A stretch of DNA of 64,000 bases from NCBI GenBank assembly GCA_015061625.1, contig SUWG01000004.1, forward strand, positions 62,001 through 126,000. The letters run 5' to 3'. The position numbers and the translations under genes were made by a program. This document shows, piece after piece, positions 59,433-64,000 of the stretch; position 1 is the stretch's first letter, and each line of letters starts with the position of its first letter. The DNA comes from Lentisphaerota bacterium. GTDB lineage: Bacteria; Verrucomicrobiota; Lentisphaeria; Victivallales; Victivallaceae. The notes below the pieces were generated by a model that made no database searches, was not told where the DNA came from, and worked only from the letters and a program-made list of their open reading frames with translations.

Positions 59433-60281
59433 TCAATTAACTTTACTTTTGATCATCGCCAGCAGTTTTCCGGCCAACTCCACATTTTTAGGATGCCCCG
59501 GACAAACAGCTATCAATTTACCGGTAATCCTGCAACCGGCCAGATAAATATCGCCGATAGCATCCATTATTTTGTGCCGGACGATCTCATTTTCAAACCG
59601 GAGTTTGTCTTTGCAAATGATCGCGCCGTCATGAATGATCGCCGCCGCATCAAGACTGCCACCTTTGCACAATCCCATGGAAAGCAGCAACCGCAAATCA
59701 CTGTAATCCACGAAAGTCCGGCCTGGAGCGATCTCTCTGGCGTAACTTTCCTGTTCCAATTCATACTGGAAAAACTGCGGATCGAACGGGCAATTTTTGA
59801 AACTGGTCACGCAACTGACCGACAACTTTTCCGTATCCGGCAACAAAACCACTTGCGTCTTTCCGCCGACAGCCGCCACCGGCACATCCGGAGTGAATGT
59901 ACGGGCAGGTTTATTCTGAACTGCCACCCCGGCTTCCATGATCAATTCATAAAACGGCAGACTGCTGCCGTCACCGATAGGCGGCTCCATACCATTCATC
60001 TCAACAATGCAGTTGTCGATCTTGCACGCATGAAGGGCCGACATGATATGCTCGACCGTGTAAACGATCCCTTTTCCCTCGGCTATCGTTGTTCCCCGCT
60101 GCACATCCACCACGTTGGATGCCAGCGCGTGGACTTCCGGCTTGCCGGGCAAATCGACCCGCCGGAAAACGATTCCGGTATCTTCAGGAGCGGCGTGCAG
60201 ACGGACAGTCGCTCTGGCTCCGGTATGCAGTGCGATTCCGGAAAAAGCGGCACTTCCTGCGACAGTTTGTTGCATTTCCAT
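59433..60281 (-). CDS. lpxC: UDP-3-O-acyl-N-acetylglucosamine deacetylase
   Basis: 282 residues. FSGIALHTGARATVRL, VEHIMSALHACKIDNC (zinc His), and HKIMDAIGDIYLAGC (zinc His and Asp), ending CPGHPKNVELAGKL with the conserved His. It is the committed step of lipid A synthesis. ATG 60281 with GGAG eight bases upstream, better than an upstream in-frame ATG. Not fused to FabZ, unlike in some relatives. Confidence 0.95.
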   Translation of the reverse strand: MEMQQTVAGSAAFSGIALHTGARATVRLHAAPEDTGIVFRRVDLPGKPEVHALASNVVDVQRGTTIAEGKGIVYTVEHIMSALHACKIDNCIVEMNGMEPPIGDGSSLPFYELIMEAGVAVQNKPARTFTPDVPVAAVGGKTQVVLLPDTEKLSVSCVTSFKNCPFDPQFFQYELEQESYAREIAPGRTFVDYSDLRLLLSMGLCKGGSLDAAAIIHDGAIICKDKLRFENEIVRHKIMDAIGDIYLAGCRITGKLIAVCPGHPKNVELAGKLLAMIKSKVN

Positions 60282-60327
60282 AAAAAAAACTCCATTTTGA
60301 CTTGCAAAAAACAATTTCACGTTTCAT

Positions 60328-60357
60328 AATATAATACGTGACAAAGGTTCAATTCAA
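60328..60357 (-). promoter_or_regulatory. Promoter of lpxC-fabZ-argH
   Basis: Minus strand TTGAAT (60352-60357), 18 bases, TATATT (60328-60333), divergent from miaA, whose own -10 (TATAAT, 60330-60335) overlaps it. Confidence 0.55.
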
Positions 60358-60374
60358 ATCAGGAGTGAAAAATA

Positions 60375-61250
60375 ATGCAGGATTTTAACGATTCTGTCAA
60401 AATTATTGTCATTTTGGGCCCGACTGCGACAGGAAAAACGGCTTTGGCGGTCAAAATGGCAGAAATTTTCAATGGAGAGATCATCAGTGCCGATTCCCGT
60501 CAGGTGTACAAAGGAATGGATATCGGTTCGGGAAAGGATATTGCTGAATATGGAAACGTACCATACCATCTGATCGACATTGCCGATCCGGCCACCGATA
60601 CTTATAATCTCGGTTTCTTTTGCCGGGATGCGTGGCAGGCAATCGCCGAAATTCGCAACCGGGGAAAACTGCCGATCATCTGCGGCGGTACCGCATTGTA
60701 TATCGCAGCGTTGCTCGACAACTACCGGCTTCCGGGCGGAGCATTGCCGCCACGCACTTACGATACACCGCGCATCCGGCAGAATCCGGATGCTCCACCG
60801 TCATTCACACCGCCATTTGCGATCACTCCGCTGGTGCTGGGGGTGCTTTATCCGCGTTTGACGGTAAGAGAAAGGATCGCCGCAAGACTCGATGCCCGTT
60901 TCGATGCCGGCATGATCGATGAAGTAAGAAAACTTCATGATGAAAATCAAGTCGGTTTTGAAAAACTTGAATCTTTCGGATTGGAATACCGGGAAATTTC
61001 ACTCTTTCTGCAAAACCGTTGTACTTTTGAAGAAATGCGCAGTCAATTACTAAACAAGATCCGGCAATTTGCCAAACGGCAGGATATCTTCTTCCGCAAA
61101 CTGGAGCGTGAAGGTCATCAAATCCACTGGCTTGCCGCCGCCAAAGAGCCGGATCCGGAACTGCTGATCAGAGATTTTCTGCAAAATAAAAAGATCGCAG
61201 AACCGTCATTCCGGCTTTGCGATCATAAAAATCCGCCATCTTATCAGTGA
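60375..61250 (+). CDS. miaA: tRNA dimethylallyltransferase
   Basis: 291 residues. P-loop ILGPTATGKTALAV, then ISADSRQVYKGMDIGSGKD and CGGTALYIAALLDNYRLP; catalytic-region LEYREISLFLQ. It adds an isoprenyl group to A37 of tRNAs reading UNN codons. Slightly shorter than the usual 310. AGGAG nine bases before ATG. Divergent from lpxC. Confidence 0.94.
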   Translation: MQDFNDSVKIIVILGPTATGKTALAVKMAEIFNGEIISADSRQVYKGMDIGSGKDIAEYGNVPYHLIDIADPATDTYNLGFFCRDAWQAIAEIRNRGKLPIICGGTALYIAALLDNYRLPGGALPPRTYDTPRIRQNPDAPPSFTPPFAITPLVLGVLYPRLTVRERIAARLDARFDAGMIDEVRKLHDENQVGFEKLESFGLEYREISLFLQNRCTFEEMRSQLLNKIRQFAKRQDIFFRKLEREGHQIHWLAAAKEPDPELLIRDFLQNKKIAEPSFRLCDHKNPPSYQ

Positions 61251-61270
61251 ATTTTCCGGCAGAGTACCGG

Positions 61271-62041
61271 TCAAAATACCGGCGGCAGAAATTCACTGTC
61301 AGAAAAAACCGGATTCAACTGATAAAAGATCACTTTGCACTCATGCGTGACGCCATCCTGTTCCACAACAGTTGTCATGGGGATATTGACCCCGTCACGC
61401 ATTTCGTAATCCTTGATCCGGTTAACGTAGTCAACATAAGAGCCGTCTGCCACCGGCACTTTCATTCTCACCATTCTGGGCAGATAGTTTTCGGCATCCA
61501 GATAGAAACACACCGGATAAGGTGATTCCTCACCGTAACAGTCGATACGGTAAAATCTGCCCTCATCATTTACGCAGCAGAAAACTTCCACCCGGGCAAA
61601 AATCGACCGGTAACTGCCGCCGCCTGGACGGCCCAGACTGACAAGCATCTGCATCCGGCGCAATCCTGATTCATCAAACTGTACTATCTTGCGATCGGAA
61701 TAGTAACACAACCATCCACGACTGCCATCCGTGCAAAAAACAGTAGCCGGCTTGTTGTTTTCGTAAGTGATCAGGGCGATTTTATCCGGCTTGGCAAATT
61801 TAACCTCCACCATGCGGATAATATCATCATTCACCCAGTAACGCTCTACGATCTCCTGACGCATGATATAACTGCCGCTGGCAGCGAAACGCCCTTCCGG
61901 ATCGGTTGCGGCGTTACGTCTTGCTTCAAGTTCCTCCAAAGTAAGATCAGACGGAGAAAGGATATCTTCATCCATCGTCGAAGCACATCCGGTGATCAAT
62001 ACCCCGGCAATGATACCGCAAATCAATTTGATAAATCTCAT
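61271..62041 (-). CDS. LolA/LolB-like lipoprotein of unknown function
   Basis: 256 residues. Signal peptide with lipobox VLITGC (Cys19). The mature part alternates beta strands (KIALITYENNKPATVFC, GWLCYYSDRKIVQFDES, YPVCFYLDAENYLPRMVRM) in the manner of a LolA-type half-barrel. A lipoprotein carrier or sensor role in the periplasm is possible, but this is inferred from shape only. GAGGTGA before ATG. Convergent with miaA. Confidence 0.6.
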   Translation of the reverse strand: MRFIKLICGIIAGVLITGCASTMDEDILSPSDLTLEELEARRNAATDPEGRFAASGSYIMRQEIVERYWVNDDIIRMVEVKFAKPDKIALITYENNKPATVFCTDGSRGWLCYYSDRKIVQFDESGLRRMQMLVSLGRPGGGSYRSIFARVEVFCCVNDEGRFYRIDCYGEESPYPVCFYLDAENYLPRMVRMKVPVADGSYVDYVNRIKDYEMRDGVNIPMTTVVEQDGVTHECKVIFYQLNPVFSDSEFLPPVF

Positions 62042-62156
62042 ATATTCACCTCATTTTCAGTTGGCAACAATACTCTGCCAATACTTTAATATACACCGGA
62101 GATGAACAAAAACCAGTAATTTTTCACATTTCATGAAAATATTTTTATTATCGCAC

Positions 62157-62184
62157 TTGACAAAACCGGTCAAAGCGTTGTAAT
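62157..62184 (+). promoter_or_regulatory. Promoter of topA
   Basis: TTGACA (62157-62162), 16 bases, TGTAAT (62179-62184); a leader of about 70 bases follows. Confidence 0.55.
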
Positions 62185-62260
62185 GTAAACTTGTGTATGT
62201 ACGATACGCGCGTGCGGGAAAACTTCTCCGCCGGGCATAAAAATCAAGGAATGTGTATAT

Positions 62261-64000
62261 ATGGCAAAATTGTTGATCGTCGAATCTCCGACCAAAGCCC
62301 GTACCATCGGAAGAATGCTGGGCAAGGATTATGATATCATTGCTTCAATGGGCCACGTCAGAGATCTGCCGGAACATGACTTCGGTATCAATATCGAAAA
62401 CAACTTCGCACCGCAGTATGTTGATACTCCACGCAGCCGACCGGTGGTAAAAAATTTGAAAGAAGCGGCTAAAAAAGCGGACGAGATCTATCTGGCAACC
62501 GACCCTGACCGTGAAGGCGAAGCCATCGCATGGCACTTGAAAAATATCCTTGCTCCGGTGAATAAAAAGTCGCCATTCCACCGGGTCACGTTTCACGAAA
62601 TCACCAGACAGGCCATTGAAAATGCCATTGCAGGAAAAGGTGATATCAATCTGAATCTGGTCGATGCCCAGCAGGCACGGCGGGTGCTTGACCGTATCGT
62701 TGGTTATCAGGTCAGCCCCCTGTTGTGGAGGAAATTGGGCAAAGGCAGTTCTGCGGGGCGTGTTCAATCCGCCGCATTGCGGCTGATCGTGGAAAGAGAA
62801 CGGGATATACTGGCATTCAAACCGGAAGAGTACTGGAATTTTTCTGCCATTTTCGCTTCGCAGAAAAACGATTCGATCAAAAGCAGACTGTTTAAGATCA
62901 ATCAGAAAGATTTTTCTGTAACATCCGCCGGAGAAGCAGAAAAAATCGAATATTCCGTAAAGAATGGTTCCACCCCTCAAGTCGGTGCAGTAACTGTGCA
63001 GGAGCGCAAACGCAATCCTTATCCGCCTTTTACCACCAGCACATTGCAGCAAGCCGCCAACCAGCTGCTTCACTATTCGGCGACCAGCACCATGCGCTAC
63101 GCCCAGCAGTTGTATGAAGGCGTGGATCTGGGCAACGGCAGTTCCGCCGGTTTGATCACCTATATGCGTACCGACTCGGTCACGATCGCCAAAGAAGCGC
63201 AGATCGCCGCCGCCGGATTCATCAGAGAAGTTTATGGGGAAAAATATTTGCCGCCCAAATTCAATTACTATAAGAACAAAGCCGCCGCCCAGGAGGCTCA
63301 CGAAGCGATCCGGCCGACCGATGTCCGGCGTACACCGGAATCCCTTGCCACTCTGCTTGACGGGCCGCAACTCAAACTCTACACGCTGATCTGGAAACGC
63401 TTTGTTGCCAGTCAGATGGCGCAAGCCCGGCAGGAACTGGTTTCTGCCGATGTTCTCGTTTCCGGCAGTGACCGCCGTCAATATCAATTCCGAACCACGG
63501 CGACGTTGACCGTATTCCCCGGTTTTCTCACCCTTTTCGGCGACAGCAATCAGGAAAAAGAAGATTGCCGCCCGGCAGTATTGCGGGGGTTGCGCCAGGG
63601 GGATATCCTGAAAATGACCGATTTTACCAAAGAACAGAAATTCACTGAACCTCCGCCGCGATTTACCGAGGCTTCGCTGATCAAACTGCTGGAGGAAAAT
63701 GGGATCGGCCGCCCCTCCACTTACGCAACGATCATCCGGACGATACAGGATCGCAGTTACGTTGCCAAAGAACAAAACAAACTTCTGCCTACCGAATTGG
63801 GCTTTACCGTAAACGACTTTCTGGTGGAAAAATTACCGGAATTATTCGACATCGGGTTCACCGCCCAGATGGAACAAAAACTGGATGATGTGGAAGCCGG
63901 TTCCGTCGGCTGGGTACAGATGATGACCGATTTCTATGCCCGGTTTTCACCGTGGTTGAGCGCGGCCAAAAACAGCGGAGCCCCGGAATCAGACAAGGCG
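62261..64000 (+). CDS. topA: DNA topoisomerase I, 3' part missing
   Basis: The first 580 codons are in the window. TOPRIM start KLLIVESPTKARTIGRMLG and the acidic ATDPDREGEAIAWHL, then QARRVLDRIVGYQVSPLLWR, and the catalytic Tyr region GLITYMRTDSVTIAKEA. The later GIGRPSTYATIIRTIQDRSY is also intact. It relaxes negatively supercoiled DNA. AAGGA ten bases before ATG 62261. The zinc-binding C-terminal domains, if present, lie beyond the window. Confidence 0.97.
   Translation, partial: MAKLLIVESPTKARTIGRMLGKDYDIIASMGHVRDLPEHDFGINIENNFAPQYVDTPRSRPVVKNLKEAAKKADEIYLATDPDREGEAIAWHLKNILAPVNKKSPFHRVTFHEITRQAIENAIAGKGDINLNLVDAQQARRVLDRIVGYQVSPLLWRKLGKGSSAGRVQSAALRLIVERERDILAFKPEEYWNFSAIFASQKNDSIKSRLFKINQKDFSVTSAGEAEKIEYSVKNGSTPQVGAVTVQERKRNPYPPFTTSTLQQAANQLLHYSATSTMRYAQQLYEGVDLGNGSSAGLITYMRTDSVTIAKEAQIAAAGFIREVYGEKYLPPKFNYYKNKAAAQEAHEAIRPTDVRRTPESLATLLDGPQLKLYTLIWKRFVASQMAQARQELVSADVLVSGSDRRQYQFRTTATLTVFPGFLTLFGDSNQEKEDCRPAVLRGLRQGDILKMTDFTKEQKFTEPPPRFTEASLIKLLEENGIGRPSTYATIIRTIQDRSYVAKEQNKLLPTELGFTVNDFLVEKLPELFDIGFTAQMEQKLDDVEAGSVGWVQMMTDFYARFSPWLSAAKNSGAPESDKA

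Noticed and set aside
62345-63775. A 476-codon open reading frame on the minus strand
   Set aside because: It is the antisense shadow of topA, whose plus-strand translation matches topoisomerase I throughout. The antisense product has no recognisable domain.
1-64000. CRISPR arrays, rRNA genes, prophage or integron
   Set aside because: No regularly spaced repeats, no rRNA signatures and no integrase, terminase or capsid genes were seen. The only integrase-like hint (33.7-33.9 kb) is too weak.

Overview
This 64 kb window reads as a chromosome segment of a Gram-negative bacterium of the PVC group, most likely Lentisphaerota (a Victivallis-like gut or anaerobic lineage). The evidence is mixed. 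There is lipid A synthesis (LpxC beside a FabZ-type protein), a V-type ATPase instead of a visible F-type one, a pseudopilin of the kind multiplied in Lentisphaerae ([19 protein letters not shown], then NNLKQLG and a late FADGHAD), many glycan-active enzymes, and no rRNA. Verrucomicrobia or Planctomycetes cannot be excluded from sequence alone. Genes are dense, ATGA overlaps are frequent, and about a dozen starts are preceded by promoters of one form, close to TTGAAA-17-TATATT.

Layout. 1-4.0 kb (minus): an efflux adaptor (cut by the window edge) behind a MarR regulator, then FtsQ, HisF and a thioester-reductase-like SDR. 4.1-11.3 kb (plus): a zinc/manganese ABC importer (znuA, znuC, znuB) that runs through overlapping reading frames into a TPR lipoprotein, DNA primase, a lipoprotein and two secreted CBM9-like proteins. 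11.3-16.0 kb (minus): lipoate ligase, V-ATPase subunits K and I, and ProA. 16.0-33.4 kb: a PocR/AraC regulator divergent from a long plus-strand glycan or sugar locus. The locus holds a PIG-L deacetylase, a fucose/arabinose-isomerase-like protein, an M24 'pita-bread' protein lacking metal ligands, an ASRT-like (sensory rhodopsin transducer family) protein, a NodB-type deacetylase, a pseudopilin, two large glycosidase-like proteins, then GH13 and GH38 under their own promoter.

33.4-35.7 kb is a looser region with a tiny membrane protein, a GDPD phosphodiesterase, small unknown or broken ORFs, an unexplained GC-richer island and tRNA-Ser(UGA). 35.8-39.6 kb (minus): a LarA-like protein, 6-phosphogluconate dehydrogenase and a mannonate-reductase-like SDR. 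39.6-43.9 kb (minus): PanE, YggS, serine acetyltransferase, YicC and a lipoprotein in one operon. 44.0-45.7 kb (plus): NadD, RsfS and an unknown. 45.6-48.6 kb (minus): a gene remnant, a DMT-type permease and a Kef-type antiporter. 48.8-50.5 kb: a DbpA-like DEAD-box helicase. 50.7-54.8 kb (minus): acetyl-xylan esterase, D-2-hydroxyacid dehydrogenase, HpaI-type aldolase and L-serine dehydratase. 54.9-60.3 kb (minus): a HAD pseudogene, Tsf, RpsB, ArgH, a tandem FabZ-like protein and LpxC. 60.4-64.0 kb: MiaA, a lipoprotein and the first 580 codons of TopA.

The most unusual content is the 16-33 kb locus, which combines two deacetylases, an ASRT protein and a ligand-poor M24 protein with glycosidases. 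Also notable are a double-hotdog FabZ with one degenerate active site, a V-ATPase rotor protein carrying the full sodium-site residues, and three gene remnants whose breakpoints can be read directly.
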